Counted from the first letter of the stretch, positions 1 through 11,892 are shown. The stretch is DNA of 64,000 nucleotides from Dipteris shenzhenensis (GCA_047967505.1 CM106538.1), one strand, 5' to 3'. The notes: generated by a model not told the origin, from the sequence alone. Made by a program: numbers and translations.

Positions 1-239
1 AAAGGGTATTCTTGCACAACTTAGAGACAGTCCATTGTCAGTTATATCAAAGATTCCACTACTTCCCACTCCTATGTTAAAATCGACTCTTGACACCCAC
101 ACTTGTAAAGAAGATAGGCAAGGAAGGTACATAGAAATACATACTTACTCTTGGGAAGCTTACCCTTGGCAAAACCTTCCATGGCTACCTAGTTAGTCAA
201 ACTATAAGTTCAAGTCATCCAATGCATTTTTTGTGTTCT

Positions 240-483
240 AGAATACACTAGAGCTCACAATATTGTCAACTTCTATCATTTTCTTCTTGACGATGCCTCT
301 AGAACACATTAGAGCTCACAATATTGCCAACTTTGGTCACTTTGTTCCTGACCATGCCTCTACAACACACTGGAGCTCACAATATTGCCAGCTTGTGTCA
401 CTTTCTTCTTGACTATGCCTCCAGAACACACTAGAGCTCACAATATTGCCATCTTGTGTCACCGTGTTCTAGACCATGCCTAT
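240..483. repeat. 61-bp tandem repeat, four copies
   Basis: The core gagctcacaatattg starts at 251, 312, 373 and 434, an exact 61-bp spacing, followed each time by a similar cttcttgac(c)atgcct tail. The copies differ by a few substitutions. The unit contains a stop in most frames and I see no coding role. The sequence before it (1-239) holds nothing I recognise. Confidence 0.9.
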
Positions 484-1130
484 TGGAAAAACAATAGCAG
501 TAGGATGGGAAAGAGTAGTTGTACCCTATATGAGAGGGAAAAACAAGAGGGAAAAAGCACCTATAGGAGGGCAAAGAGTTGCTATAGCAGAAGGAAAAGC
601 ACCTGTAGGAGGGCAAAGAGCACCTGTATTAGAAGGAAAAGTGCATGTAGAATGGAAAGAGCACCTATAGGAGACGGTTGAGCAAGAGGCCATAGAGCAA
701 GAGAGGGGAGATCAAGAGAGGAAAGAGAAGGTAGAGGTAGAGCATGAGGGGATAGAGCAAGAGGAGGCACAGAAATAATGAGAAGACCAAGAGAGAGAAG
801 ACGAGCTCAAGGTTTTGCAACCCAAATTTTGAAAAATGGAGGGAGAGAGCAATTGGACCAAAGAGCAGAGGAGAAGAGAGAGAGGGGGAAGGCCTAGAGT
901 AGGCTAGAGGACAAAAGAAATTCGTCCAAAAGGTCCCACAATGGAGGGAGAGGGTAGTTGGACCAAAGTAGAGGAGCAGAGAAAGGGGGCAGGCCTACAG
1001 TAGGCTAGAGGACAAAAGAAATTCCAAAAGGTCCCACAGGGAGAGGGATGTTGGAACAGAGTAGAGGAGTAGAGAAAGACAGGCCAGACCTGCAACACCC
1101 CCAAGGAGAAGAGAAATTCACCCACAAAGG
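484..1130. repeat. Purine-rich (G/A) region with ~100-bp tandem repeats
   Basis: The plus strand is mostly G and A. A unit beginning ggaggga(g)agag, followed by ttggaacca-type and agaggacaaaagaaattc blocks, recurs at about 836, 940 and 1037 (spacing about 104 and 98 bp). At 550-665 a shorter ggagggcaaagagcacctat-like motif repeats. Long open frames here arise from the skewed composition and I do not call them genes. 1131-1394 is unremarkable non-coding sequence. Confidence 0.75.
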
Positions 1131-1394
1131 CCCATAAAAACTTAAATGAGATTTGGGGCTGGTGGGTGCACATGGGAGGGTGGTCAAGAATGGGTTAAGG
1201 GAGGGGAGCATGGTTTGGGTGGTCCCCAATGTAAGAGGAATAGACAATAGGGGATCTCTGCATGCTTGCCATCCCTCCACCTCAACATACCATTGCCCCA
1301 CACAAAGGAGCACTCTCATTGGTACACCTCAAATCCCTCTCTAATCCTTAAAATTAGGAAACACTAATTGGAGGCCCTTTTGAGACCCCATTTC

Positions 1395-1746
1395 TATTGA
1401 GATATCGAGCTCCACTCGTGATATGCCAGGGTGACCATTGTGCATTTATGTCACCGACTTGTTAGCTGCAAATGCGGTTGGTACACCACCCATGAATAAT
1501 AGCTGGATGACAGCTATCCTTATCTACTCTAGTTCGTGGCTCAGTTAGTATGCGACCTTAGTTAGCTGAGTTTGGTTTGAGACCCACACATAGGGTTCTT
1601 CTATTTCTTTGTACTAGAGTTCTTTTGGCTTTCACAACTAAGAAGAGGAAAACTCTTTTCAGCCTCCACCTTTGTGTGTATTCCCCCATTGTGTATGTGA
1701 GAAAGCCACAAGTGAGACTCCTTCCCTCTCTTCCATTATCTTCACA
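1395..1746 (+). repeat. Copia-1 family LTR (352 bp) of the truncated copy
   Basis: Near-identical in layout to 5068-5418 and 10481-10835, ending in CA immediately before TGGTATCAGAGC. Its TG start is mutated to TA. Confidence 0.9.
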
Positions 1747-1758
1747 TGGTATCAGAGC
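1747..1758 (+). other. Primer-binding site (initiator Met-tRNA type)
   Basis: TGGTATCAGAGC directly abuts the LTR end. This is the usual minus-strand primer site of plant copia elements, complementary to the 3' end of initiator methionine tRNA. Confidence 0.9.
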
Positions 1759-2269
1759 CTGGTTCGTGGTAAGGAGCTCAAGAAAGCAAACCAAGTTTGC
1801 GGTGTCCTGGTAAGAGGACCAGTGTTGCTTTCCTTTTTCGAGTTTTGGAGAAAATCTCTACAGGTAGCACAGCCGGAAGTGCAAGAGTGCACTGTCTCAG
1901 ATTAAGACGCCCTTCGCGGTGTGGCAAAAGGGTAGTATATGCTACGAGTAGTATATTTTCTAATTCGAGGCCATTTCGGGGCCCGTTTTGAAGGCAGAAG
2001 TTCTTCGTAGGCACTCAAAAAAAAGGCCCTATTTTTGTTGTGCGACCACTGCTCTACAGGTCGGTGAAAAGTTGCCATAGAAATTACATCGTATGCCTGT
2101 GCACAGAGATATTGGGAGTTGCAGAATCATCCTTGTTGCCTATTGATGCATGAACTTGGACCCTACCAGTCAAACTTGCTTTCCTTCAAATTGTATCTCT
2201 CTTTTACATTACCTTTTTTTCATTTTTAGTTCAATTGTGCATTCTAATGATTGTATGTGTGCATGCGTT

Positions 2270-2379
2270 TTGAGAGAGGGTATCTTGTGGTGATAGTAGA
2301 GGGGGAGGGGGCGAGGGAGAGAGAGAGAGATGGGGGTTTTGAGGGGTGTTAGGGGAGATAGTAGAGGGGAGATATTTGT

Positions 2380-2436
<57 letters not shown>

Positions 2437-2480
2437 ATGTGTGTGTGTGAGAGAGAGAAAGAGATAGGTAGAGAGTGAGA
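2270..2480. repeat. GA-rich tract with (AG)n microsatellite
   Basis: An uninterrupted AG run lies at about 2388-2433, followed by (TG)n at 2438-2449 and more GA-rich sequence. No coding signal. Confidence 0.95.
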
Positions 2481-5067
2481 GAGACAGATTGATTGGCCCC
2501 TTAACATCTTTCTTTGCTTTCTATGTAGATATCTTTCCCTCTAGCAAAGTTGAAACCTAGCCTTTGGATAATCTCACGGGAATATTTTAAGATTTCCATT
2601 CAAATATCGGGGAATTAATGTTCTCAGGATGGAGTGTTGCCTCCTTGACAAAGTCTAGTATTTTTTTCTATAGTTCATGTTACCAAGTTCCTCGAAGAGA
2701 AGATGCATATGGAAGCCTCCATCCTATTCCTCTCCCTTACTTTAATAGTCTAGAATGGCCTCTTCCTGTTCCATTCTCTATATATGCATTTAGAATGAAG
2801 ATGAGATCAGATATTCAATCATCAATGAAGTTTACTTTTGGTTCAAAATCTATGGGTGTTAGTTGGCTCATGCCCTCCATTACATTTATTTATTTTTCAA
2901 ATCAGTCTTCATTCACAAGACAAAGACCATGTGGGTATGCAAAGGCCTAGAAAATGAATTTCTTGATAATCTTCTATACCCAATGTGGGATGTTAGGGAG
3001 AGTTTGCAGAAGGGAGACCATTTTTGATGTATACTTACTAAAGAAAGTATAGTAATAAGATATCAAGTAGTGCAGAGTATTTGGTACATGAGCTACGCTT
3101 ACAGACATTGGAAAAATAATCATGGCACATGGATACCTATGGATTGTGATGTAGTGGACATCACAGAGGTAGAGGTACATATGCCCAATGGGGATATCCA
3201 ATATCTTGAGGTCATAGATAGTTGGAGCTTGAAGCACATTCGAGAATACATCAATGTCATCTTTAATGATAGTGATTTTTTCTTTACACTAAATGGGAAG
3301 ATAGTGAGGAGGCGGCTTGAAGGAACATCAATGCTTGAGAAATGGAAGCCTCCTTGTAACTTGTCCATTCATACTAGTATTGAATAAATGTAATAGTTTT
3401 TGAAGTGTGATGGCATTTGTACTGGCAATGAGTCTATACTTAATAAAATTAGTAGTTTTTGATGTGTGTTGTAATAGTTTTGAAAATATGATATAGTTTT
3501 TGAAGTGTGTTGTAATAGCACTTGAATAAATGTAAAAGTTTTGAAACTGTGTTGTAATAGTTTTTGTTAAGTGTGATGTCATTTGTACTAACATAAGGCC
3601 CCCTAAATTCCAAAAAAAAAACCATTATTTTGGATGGCGAGGGGAGGCGAGAGTGGAATATGATGGCAAATTATTTAGGCCAATATATTACATTGTCCAA
3701 TATTTTATTACCTAAATTGTAGTCGAACCTTTAAGGTATTTAAAGAGTCTGAAGTCAACTATATAAAGGGCCATTAGGTATGACATAGCCTTTATTGTCC
3801 TCATTTCCAAGCAGCCTGCTCTTGCCATCTTCCACAAACCTCCAACAGCCACACCCTGCGAGGCATACCATTGGATTCAACATACTTAAAGTCTTTTTAA
3901 GAACCAATCTATACTTCTCATCATTACAATCTTAAGTTGACCCCATACTTGCATCCAATTAATTGATTACATTGCATGTAAGCTTGGTGGTGCATGCAAG
4001 CCTGGCTATCATTGTCCATACATTCTTAAATTGATACCACCCTTGCACACTCCCTTACACTCAACCACCTGACTCCCTAGCACACTCTCTTGCAGTTCTC
4101 AACCTTATTCCCTTTGACAAATTTTTGCACTCATCCATCTTAAACTTCTTGCAAGTGCTACTTTTACAAAATTATATGCCCTCTTTCAACCTCTATCCCC
4201 TCTCACAATGGATGCCTCTAGACAAAATGAGTTCCAAAACTTGCCATCCATTCCCTCTCCAAAGGATTCCTAGGCTGTGCCATCCAACCCCTCTACAATG
4301 GATCCCTCTAGCTCGCCATCTAGCCCCACCCCAATGGATTCATCTTGCTTAATATCCATCCCCCAATGGATCCTTTAGCTTGGCATGCAACCCCTCTCAT
4401 CTTAAAATTGTGAGACATAGTCCCATTAAACTTTCTTCACCTTGAAATCGTGAGACATAGTCCCATCTTGCTTTACATGTCTAATATGTGTTCTCTTTCC
4501 AACTTCACCAAGATGACAAAAGAAGTGAACATGAAGGCTGAATATATTTCCTATCATAATTAGATCAAATGTTGCTAGCATGATTGAAAAAGCAATCAAC
4601 ATCACTAGAGGAAATTTGCAAGCTTGTTACATAGAGAAGGCAAGTAGGAAAAAAGAACTTTTAGATTTATTCCCTAAAGATAAGATTAGTAGTGATGGTG
4701 GAGTCAAGGCTTCAATCTTGCTGGCAAATCCTCTGGCTATTTTGAAAGAGACAAGGCATTTCTTTCTGAACATGAGAGGGCTATATGAAGTTCGGGCACA
4801 TTCAAGTAGTAGTAGAGAAACTAAATGAACGTTTTTTATTTTACTCAAGCATGATTTTAAGACCTTTCTAAATAATTTGAAGAATATAAAGGACAAAATC
4901 CTTGAAAATGACATCTAAGACCGCCAAGTTGGGTTGCACATGACCTGAATATAGTCTTTTTCCAATAGGAGAAAGCAACATGATAGTGCAATGGGAGAAT
5001 ATCCTCAGAGAGGACATAAAGGATAAGCAGAGTTGGTATAATCCATGATAGAGGAGGTAGAAGTGAA
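2481..5067. other. Intergenic stretch with weak repeats and one unassigned ORF
   Basis: No recognisable gene. An open frame at 3070-3387 (+) of about 105 codons has no family I know. 3385-3600 holds an irregular repeat of 'gttttgaagtgtgttgtaatag'. 4200-4380 repeats 'caatggat(c/t)c' in a C-rich context. An open frame at 4580-4828 is also unassigned. These may be remnants of old elements. Confidence 0.5.
3070..3387 (+). CDS. Unassigned short ORF, possibly a relic
   Basis: About 105 codons. The middle has mixed hydrophobic and charged residues (…EVEVHMPNGDIQYLEVID…) and reads more like protein than the flanking AT-rich DNA, but I do not recognise a domain. No splice sites or promoter stand out. 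It could be an exon of a decayed gene or a chance frame. Confidence 0.2.
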   Translation: MQSIWYMSYAYRHWKNNHGTWIPMDCDVVDITEVEVHMPNGDIQYLEVIDSWSLKHIREYINVIFNDSDFFFTLNGKIVRRRLEGTSMLEKWKPPCNLSIHTSIE

Positions 5068-5418
5068 TGTTGAGATATCGAGCTCCACTCGTGATATGCC
5101 AGGGTGACCGTTGTGCATTTATGTCACTGACTTGTTAGCTACAGATGCGGTTGGTACACTGCCCATGAATAATAGCTGGATAACAGCTATCCTTATGTAC
5201 TCTAGTTCATGGCTCAGTTAGTATGCCACCTTAGTTAGCTGAGTTTGGTTTGAGACCCACATATAGGGTTCTTCTATTTCTTTGTACAAGAGTTCTTTTG
5301 GCTTTCACAACTAAGAAGAGGAAAACTGTTTTCAGCCTCCACCTTTGTGTGTGTTCCCCCATTGTGCATTGAGAAAGCCGCAAGTGAGACTCCTTCCATC
5401 TCTCCCACTATCTTCACA
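5068..5418 (+). repeat. Copia-1 5' LTR (351 bp)
   Basis: Starts TGTTGAGATATC and ends TCTTCACA, immediately followed by the primer-binding site. Confidence 0.95.
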
Positions 5419-5430
5419 TGGTATTAGAGC
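5419..5430 (+). other. Copia-1 primer-binding site
   Basis: TGGTATTAGAGC, one C-to-T change from the TGGTATCAGAGC seen in the truncated copy and in Copia-2. It directly abuts the LTR. Confidence 0.9.
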
Positions 5431-5600
5431 TTGGTTCATGGCAAGGAGCTCAAGAAAGCAAACCAAGTTTGCGGTGCCCTGGTAAGAGAACCAGTGTTGC
5501 TTTCCTTTTTTGAGTTTGGGAGCAAATCTCTGCAGGTAGCATAGCTAGAAAGTGCAAGAGTGCATTGTCTCAGATTGAGACGCCCTTCATGGTGTGGTGA

Positions 5601-6120
5601 GAGGCCATTTTGAGGGCCTGTTTTGGAGGTAGAATTTCTCCACAAGCACTAAGAAAAAGGCCCTGTTTTTGCTGTGCGACCACTGCTCTGCAGGTCGATG
5701 AAAAGTTGCTGCAAAAATTGCATCGTATGCCTGTGCACAGAGATACTGGGAGTTACAAAATCATCCTTATTGCCTATTGATGCAAAATCGTCACTAGGAA
5801 GTGACTGTGTGGTCAAATACCACTTTCGTCAATTTTGGAGATTTGAGGCCATTTTTGATTCGAGGCCATTTCGGGGCCCAATTTGGAGGCGGAAGTTGTC
5901 CGCAAGCACTGAGAAAAAGGCACTATTTTTGCTATGTGACCACTGCTCTGCAGGTCGGTGAAAAGTTGCTATAGAAATTACATCGTATGCCTATGCGCAG
6001 AGATACTGGGAGTTACAGAATCATCCTTATTGCCTGTTGATGCAAAATCATCACTAGGAAGTGACTGTGTGGTCAAATACCACTTTCACCAGTTTTGCAC
6101 ATTTTCCTATGTGAGGAAGA
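5601..6120 (+). repeat. ~260-bp tandem duplication in the Copia-1 leader
   Basis: The block from gaggccatttt (5601) to ...ccactttcgtc recurs from 5862 with about 260-bp offset (for example agaaaaaggc at 5651 and 5911). The truncated relative at 1395-2150 has a single version, so the duplication arose in this lineage. It lies between the PBS and the gag start. Confidence 0.85.
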
Positions 6121-6164
6121 AGCTGTGTTTTTTGTAGTGACAAATTATTTTGCAGTGTTCTATA

Positions 6165-9100
6165 ATGGCATCTGATTCTCTTTCACAGATTATCACTAAA
6201 AAGCTTGACAAGAATAACTTCCAAGCATGGAAGTTTAGAATGACGAATTTCCTTATGGGAAAAGGCTATTGGGAGTCCATTACAGGAAATGAAGAAGAAC
6301 CAATTCTTCCTAATGTTCCCAATCAATAGGAAATGCAGGCATTTAAAGGATGGCATGAGAGAGCCAGAAAAGTTATGTGTACTGGCTGTCTATTAGTATT
6401 TCAGATTCTATGATTGTGCATATTCAGGATGCAAGTACGCCAAAGGAGGCATGGGATACTTTGGCAAAAATATACATCACAAATACGCAAGCCAAGAAAA
6501 TGTAGCTCAAGCAGGAGTTGCACAATATGCAGAGAGAAAATATGAGCATCAATGACTACCACATGAAGGTGAAGAAAATTGCAGATGCACTTGCTTCCAT
6601 TGGGTCACTAGTGGAAGATGATGATCTAGTTTCTGTGACCTTGAATGGTCTAGGAAAGGATTATGCACAGTTCCAGACATCCATTGCTGTCCATGAAAAA
6701 TTTCCTGATTTTGAGGATTTGTTTGCTCTTCTAATTTCTAAAGAGCACAGAAATGGTCGTGCATCTTCTTCATGAGGAACTTCAAAAGAAACTATCTTCT
6801 ACTCAAATGCTGGAAGAGGTAGAGGCAGAGGTAGAGGAGGGCGATTTGGAGGCCGTGGTAGAAATCAAAATATGGAGTAAACTTAAGAAAACTAGTCCTT
6901 TGGAGGAGGACATGGTAACTCTAGAGGCAGGGGGAGCCAAAGAGGTCGTGGTGGATGGCAGAGAGGCCAAAATGCAAACAGCAATGTTGAATGCTACTAT
7001 TGTGGTAAAATGGGTCATATGGCTAAAGACTGCTATAAAAAGCAGAATGACATTATGAATGGAAAATTGCAGCAAGGCAATTATGCATCTTCTAGTAGAC
7101 AGGGTGATTACAGAATGAGCATCTATTTATGGTGCAGCACATGACCAATTCTGTGACAAGTGCAGGAAGAAAGAAATGATGTGTGGTATGTTGACTCAGG
7201 TGCATCAAACCACATGACAGGTCATGCAGAATGGATGCAGGATGTAAGGAAAATGGATAGACTAGGATTTGTGGAGACTGGTGATGATACTACACATCCT
7301 ATTGTGCAAATTGGTAAAATTCCTTTATCTATGTAGCATGGGAAAAAGAAATACCTGTCTGATGTATTTCATGTCCCAAATATCACCAAGAACCTAGTTT
7401 CTGTTGGTCAAATGGTTGAGCAGGGCTTGCACATCAGATTTAATCCTCATGGATGCTTTGTTGAGGATATGAAAAATAACGGTCGCTTGATAGCAAAAGG
7501 AAAGAAGAAGGGCAGGATGTTTACGTTGGATGCGGACATGCTTGAATTGAGTGCAGCAATGTTTGCACATGGGACAGGTGTAGTTGCAGATATTGATATC
7601 TGGCATAAAAGCATTGGTCATGTTAATGTACAGTGACTTAAATCAATGCAGGCCCAAAACATTGTTGTAGGATTGCCTAAATTCAAGGTTGCAGAAATGC
7701 ATAAGGTATGTGAAGTGTGTCAATTTGGAAAACAGGCAAGGAAACCAGTTCCTAGACATGTTCAAGAGAGTAAGAAGCCATTGGAATTAATCCACTCTGA
7801 TGTGTGGACTACTAAAGCTGCATCTATTGGAGGCTGTCATTATTTTTTCACTTTTATTGATGACTACAGCAGAAAAGTTTGGGTGTATTTTATGAAAAAG
7901 AAAAGTGAAGTGTTTGGGCATTTCAAAGCTTTTAAAGCTATGCTTGAAAAAGAAACAGGCCTGCAAATAAAATGCGTAAGGTCAGATGGAGGGGGAGAGT
8001 ACCTCTCAAATGAGTTTGCAAGGTTCCTGCAAGAGCATGGCATAAAGCAGCAATATTCATGCAGTCATACCCCATAGCAAAATGGACTTGTAGAAAGGAA
8101 AAACATGCATATTGGAGAAGTATCTCGGGCCATGCTAAATGAAAAAGACCTACCAGATTATTATTGGGCTCTGAAGCAATTGCTATAGCAGTTTACATAA
8201 TGAACAAGACTCCTATTGTAGCAATACATGGCATGACGCCAGAGGAGATGTATACTGATAGGAAACCAAATATTTCTCATTTGAAAATTTTTGGTTGCAT
8301 TGCCTATGTTCATGTGCCAGATGAGTTGAGGTCCAAGTTGGATCCAAAAGCTAAGAAGTGCATCTTTATCGGTTATTCTCTATAGCAGAAAGGGTATAGA
8401 TGCTATAACCCTTCTACTCGTAAGTTTACAGTGAACAAAGATGTTGTTTTTGATGAGATGAGCAGCTGGTATAAACCAGTAAATGTGATTGATGATATAG
8501 ATGCACAAAATGGTAATGCTGCATAGAATTCATAGTAGCAATCACAAAATATTAGTGGACCTGCAGTGTCCTCTAGCAGTGGTTCACATACTTCGCCATG
8601 GACAAGCAGATTGAGATCAGGAGAATCTCCTCAAAGCAATGCAAATAGTGGTATGCAGTATCACGAAAAGGAAAAGAGAAGGTAGATCAGCCCATGTTTG
8701 ATGTAAATGTAGGTCACTCTTATGTGGATGGTGAATCCAGTGGCTCAGAACAGAGCATTGATAATGAGTTGGGTATTCCTTCTGTTGTTACACCTGGAGA
8801 AAGGAAGACCAAGGATGTTTTAAGAGCACCTGGAAGTGAGCCTACTTTGCGCAAGTCTACCAGAGCTAGGTATCCTGTGGATAGGCTGAAATATGATGGA
8901 TTTATAGCCACTCACTATGCCTATATGGTCAAAGTGATACATGAACTAGAACCCACTTCTTTTGAGCAAGCCATGGGAAAAGAAAAATGGGAGAAAGCCA
9001 TGGATGCCTTGTAATCAAATGCTACATGGGAATTGGTGCCTTTGCATAAAGACAAGAATGCAATTGGCTATAAATGGGTTTATAAGGTGAAGTACAATGC

Positions 9101-10450
9101 AGATGGTTTTGTGAATAGATACAAGGCAAGATTAGTTGTCAAGGGGAATGCATAGACATATGGCATTGATTATGAAGAAACATTCAGTCCGGTTGCAAGG
9201 ATGGCAACCATAAGAGCAGTCATTGCTATGGCTGCATCAAAGGGATGGTCTTTACATCAGATGGATGTAAAGAATGCCTTCTTGCATGGTGATTTGCAAG
9301 AAGAGGTCTTTATGGAGTAGCCACCAGGTTAAGTTCATGTTATTCATCCTGAGTTTGTTTGCAAGTTGAAGAAAGCCTTGTATGGCTTGAAGCAAGCACC
9401 TAGAGCATGGTCTGACAAGATAGGACAATATCTTGTCACTATTGGCTTTCAGATTTCCAAGGTAGATTTCTCACTTTATGTGAGAAAAACAGAGAAAGGT
9501 ATTATGCTGCTTGTCATTTATGTTGATGATTTGATCATCACAGGTGATAGTGATGAAGATATCCTTCATGTGAAAATGCTATTGAAGCAGAAGTTTGAGA
9601 TGAAGGATTTGGGAGAGCTCCGTTATTTCTTGGGCATTGAGGTGATTAGATCACCAAGTGGGATACGGCTCTTGCAGAGGCAGTATGGATTGGACATGCT
9701 ATCCAAATATGGGATGATAGGCTATAAGCCTATTTCAGTTCCTTTGGGGCAGAATGTGAAGTTGAGCGCAGATGCAGGTGAGCTTCTGGAAGACCCTACT
9801 ATGTACAAGTGCATAGTAGGAAGTTTGATTTATATGACTATTACCAGGCCAGATTTGAGCTATGCTGTTGGATTGGTAAGTTAGTTTATGCAGGCTCCAA
9901 GGAAACTGCATTTGGATGCGGCTAGATGCATACTCAGGTATGTGAAGTCCACATTGCAGTATGGACTATTTTATGAGGCTGGGGTTTAGATACAGTTGCA
10001 TGGATACACTGATGCTGATTGGGCTGGTAGTATTTTTGATAGACGATCTACCAGTGGATATGTATTCTCTTTTGGGAGTGCTGTAGTCACTTGGAGCAGC
10101 AAGAAACAGCCTACAGTTGCCTTGTTGAGCACAGAGGCTGAGTATAGTGGTGCAACAATGGCTTCATGTGAGGTAGCTTGGTTGCATAAGCTACTTTATG
10201 ATATGCATCAGTCTACAGATGGGCCAGTTGTCATTTATTGTGACAACATGATCAGTATACACTTGGCAAATAACCCAGTCTATCATGCTAGAACAAAGCA
10301 CATTGAGGTACATTATCACTATGTGCGAGAGAAGGTTTTACTAGGTCTTATTGATCTAGTTTATGTCAGCACAGAGGATTAGGTAGCTGACATATTCATG
10401 AAGGCATTGGGCGTAGAGAAGCTGCGCAAGTTCAGAGACCTGCTTGGTGT
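6165..10450 (+). pseudogene. Copia-1 gag-pol polyprotein, multiply interrupted
   Basis: The start ATG at 6165 opens a gag whose N-terminus has the typical 'NFQAWKFRM' motif. Next come an RG-rich stretch and a CCHC knuckle (CYYCGKMGHMAKDC, about 6989-7030), a protease motif (WYVDSGAS, about 7180), an HHCC/DDE integrase (about 7600-8130; PxQNG-type motif at 8072), RT with YVDD (about 9520) and RNase H (about 9990-10440). In-frame stops: TAG at 6327, 6503, 7334, 8075, 8383, 8524, 8533, 8536, 9153, 9318, 9882, 9987 and 10380; TAA at 6878, 6884, 9012 and 9330; TGA at 6773 and 7634. Frameshifts lie near 6380 (2-bp insertion), 7110, 8165 and 8680. Most stops sit where Gln or Arg is conserved in the family. 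Confidence 0.93.
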
Positions 10451-10471
10451 GCAGGAATTGTCATTGAGCTC

Positions 10472-10480
10472 AAGGGGGAG
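10472..10480 (+). other. Copia-1 polypurine tract
   Basis: AAGGGGGAG directly precedes the 3' LTR start at 10481, as needed to prime plus-strand DNA synthesis. Confidence 0.9.
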
Positions 10481-10835
10481 TGTTGAGATATCAAGCTCCA
10501 CTCGTGATAAGCCAGAGTGACTCTTGTGCATTTATGTTACTGACTTGTTAGCTGTAGATGCGGTTGGTACACTGCCCATGAATAATAGCTGGATGACAAC
10601 TATCCTTATGTACTCTAGTTCGTGGCTCAGTTAGTATGCCACCTTATTTAGCTGAGTTTGGATTGAGACCCACATATACGGTTCTTCTATTTCTTTGTAC
10701 AACAAGAGTTCTTTTGGTTTTCACAACTAAGAAGAGGAAAACTGCTTTCAGCCTCCACCTTTGTGCGTATTCCCCCATTGTGTATGTGAGAAAGCCACAA
10801 GTGAGACTCCTTCCTTCTCTCCCACTATCTTCACA
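10481..10835 (+). repeat. Copia-1 3' LTR (355 bp)
   Basis: TGTTGAGATATC...TCTTCACA. It differs from the 5' LTR by about 20 substitutions and two indels. Confidence 0.95.
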
Positions 10836-11249
10836 ATGAAGACTATGCACAAGCACAAGGGCATGCTAAGGCCACTAACCAAAGCAAGAGAAGCTTTAAA
10901 AATGACCAAGAAGGAAAGGAAGATAATAGAAGAGAAGATCTAGAGACAAGTCAAGTACCTACCTCAATAGCTTGAAGACACCAGAATGAATTAGAAATAA
11001 GAAGAGCCGATCTAGAAAAAATGAAAGAACAATTTGATGCTGAGTATGCAACAAATAAATTTCTTTTCAATTCTCTACAGGTTGCAGAACACATGGAACA
11101 TTGAGAGATGATATTATAGCTTAACTGAGAAGGGAGAATGCACACACTGTGGTAGTGATGCAAGAGCTATAAGAGAGCATTAAAGCCAAGAAGGATGTAG
11201 CTCAAGAAGATAGCAAGAATGGCTTCTTCCACATGCTGGTCAAGTGGCT
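10836..11249. other. Spacer with no recognisable gene
   Basis: AT- and A-rich sequence between Copia-1 and the Ulp1-like relic. The plus strand reads lysine/glutamate-rich in short frames, but none belongs to a family I recognise. Confidence 0.5.
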
Positions 11250-11892
11250 TCTGTTGTACATCCTCCTGATGCCTTGACTCCTCTGTGGGATTGAGATTGA
11301 CCTACTTCAATCGCACTGCCTCCTCGTGCCTCAGCTCGGGCTCTTGCTACTTTGATGTCTCTGCCTCCTCATGCATGGGATTGGGCTCATGCTACTTTGA
11401 TGTCTCTACCTCCTCATGCATGAGCTTAGTCTTTTTTGCTAGCTCTACCTGGAAAGGATCAACTTTTGCTTCTCCTTCCACATCCTTTAAGAATTGTTCC
11501 AGTAAGTCATCAACACCAACACCTTCTAGAATATCTTCTAGATTGCTAGCAACAAGGACATTTTTGTTGGTCTCCTCAACCTCTTGTTCAACTCAGAGAT
11601 CTTCAAGGCCTTTTGAGCCCTCTCCTATGTGGAATGTTTGCTCTGGTACTGGAGAAGGGGAAGAGACCTCCAGCAGTTTCAAAACTGTCTTCACTCTGAA
11701 GCTATTTATATATTCAGAGCCAAAACTATCCTCTTTCATCTGCAATAAAAAACAAAGTATTTTTTCAATATTCTTTATACCAATGCATTGAATTTGGAAC
11801 TTCTTAAACACAACAAAGGTGCTTACAAATCTTATTAGAGTTCTCCATCCACAAGAGAAAGGATCCTGTTGTTGTAGCGTCTGTTTTATCAA
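11250..11892 (-). pseudogene. Ulp1-like (C48) cysteine protease relic, C-terminal part
   Basis: The minus frame begins near 11892 with QQQDPFSCGW, the Gln...Cys-Gly active-site signature of Ulp1/SENP-type C48 proteases (Gln for the oxyanion hole, Cys nucleophile). A plausible intron follows (donor gtaagc at about 11827, acceptor tgcag near 11743), then an acidic tail. A TGA near 11599 interrupts the tail where Arg (CGA) would fit. Further along, a 45-bp repeat (units at 11301, 11346, 11391 on the plus strand) encodes a 15-residue HEE(A/V)ETSK-type repeat, also broken by TAG. Such proteases are often carried by plant DNA transposons. The His-containing half of the catalytic domain is not seen. 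Confidence 0.6.

Larger units (their letters stand above)
1395..2150 (+). mobile_element. Truncated copy of the Copia-1 family (LTR plus partial leader)
   Basis: 1395-1746 matches the LTRs of the full element at 5068-10835 (same start gagatatcgagctcc, same end ctatcttcaca). It is followed directly by the primer-binding site and about 400 bp of leader up to ...tattgatgca at 2150, where similarity stops abruptly. No gag or pol follows. The first two bases are TA instead of TG, so the 5' end is mutated. The leader here has a single copy of a block that is duplicated in the full element. It is a 3'-truncated relic, not a solo LTR. Confidence 0.9.
5068..10835 (+). mobile_element. Copia-1: full-length, decayed Ty1/copia retrotransposon
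   Basis: Both LTRs, PBS, leader, gag-pol and polypurine tract are present in the order gag, protease, integrase, RT, RNase H, which defines Ty1/copia. Flanks read gtgaa (5063-5067) and atgaa (10836-10840), a 5-bp target duplication with one mismatch. The LTRs differ at roughly 6% of positions by eye plus two small indels, so the insertion is fairly old. The coding part carries 19 in-frame stops and several frameshifts, so it cannot be autonomous. Confidence 0.95.

Noticed and set aside
240-483. 61-bp repeat as a CRISPR-like array
   Set aside because: The whole unit repeats, with no unique spacers.
1395-1746. Solo LTR
   Set aside because: The PBS and about 400 bp of leader follow it, so it is a truncated element rather than a recombination product.
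6165-10382. Stop-codon reassignment or U-to-C RNA editing to explain TAG/TAA/TGA at Gln/Arg codons
   Set aside because: U-to-C editing is known in organelles of hornworts and ferns, but this is a nuclear retrotransposon that also carries frameshifts. The OPR gene uses normal codons throughout, so deamination is simpler.
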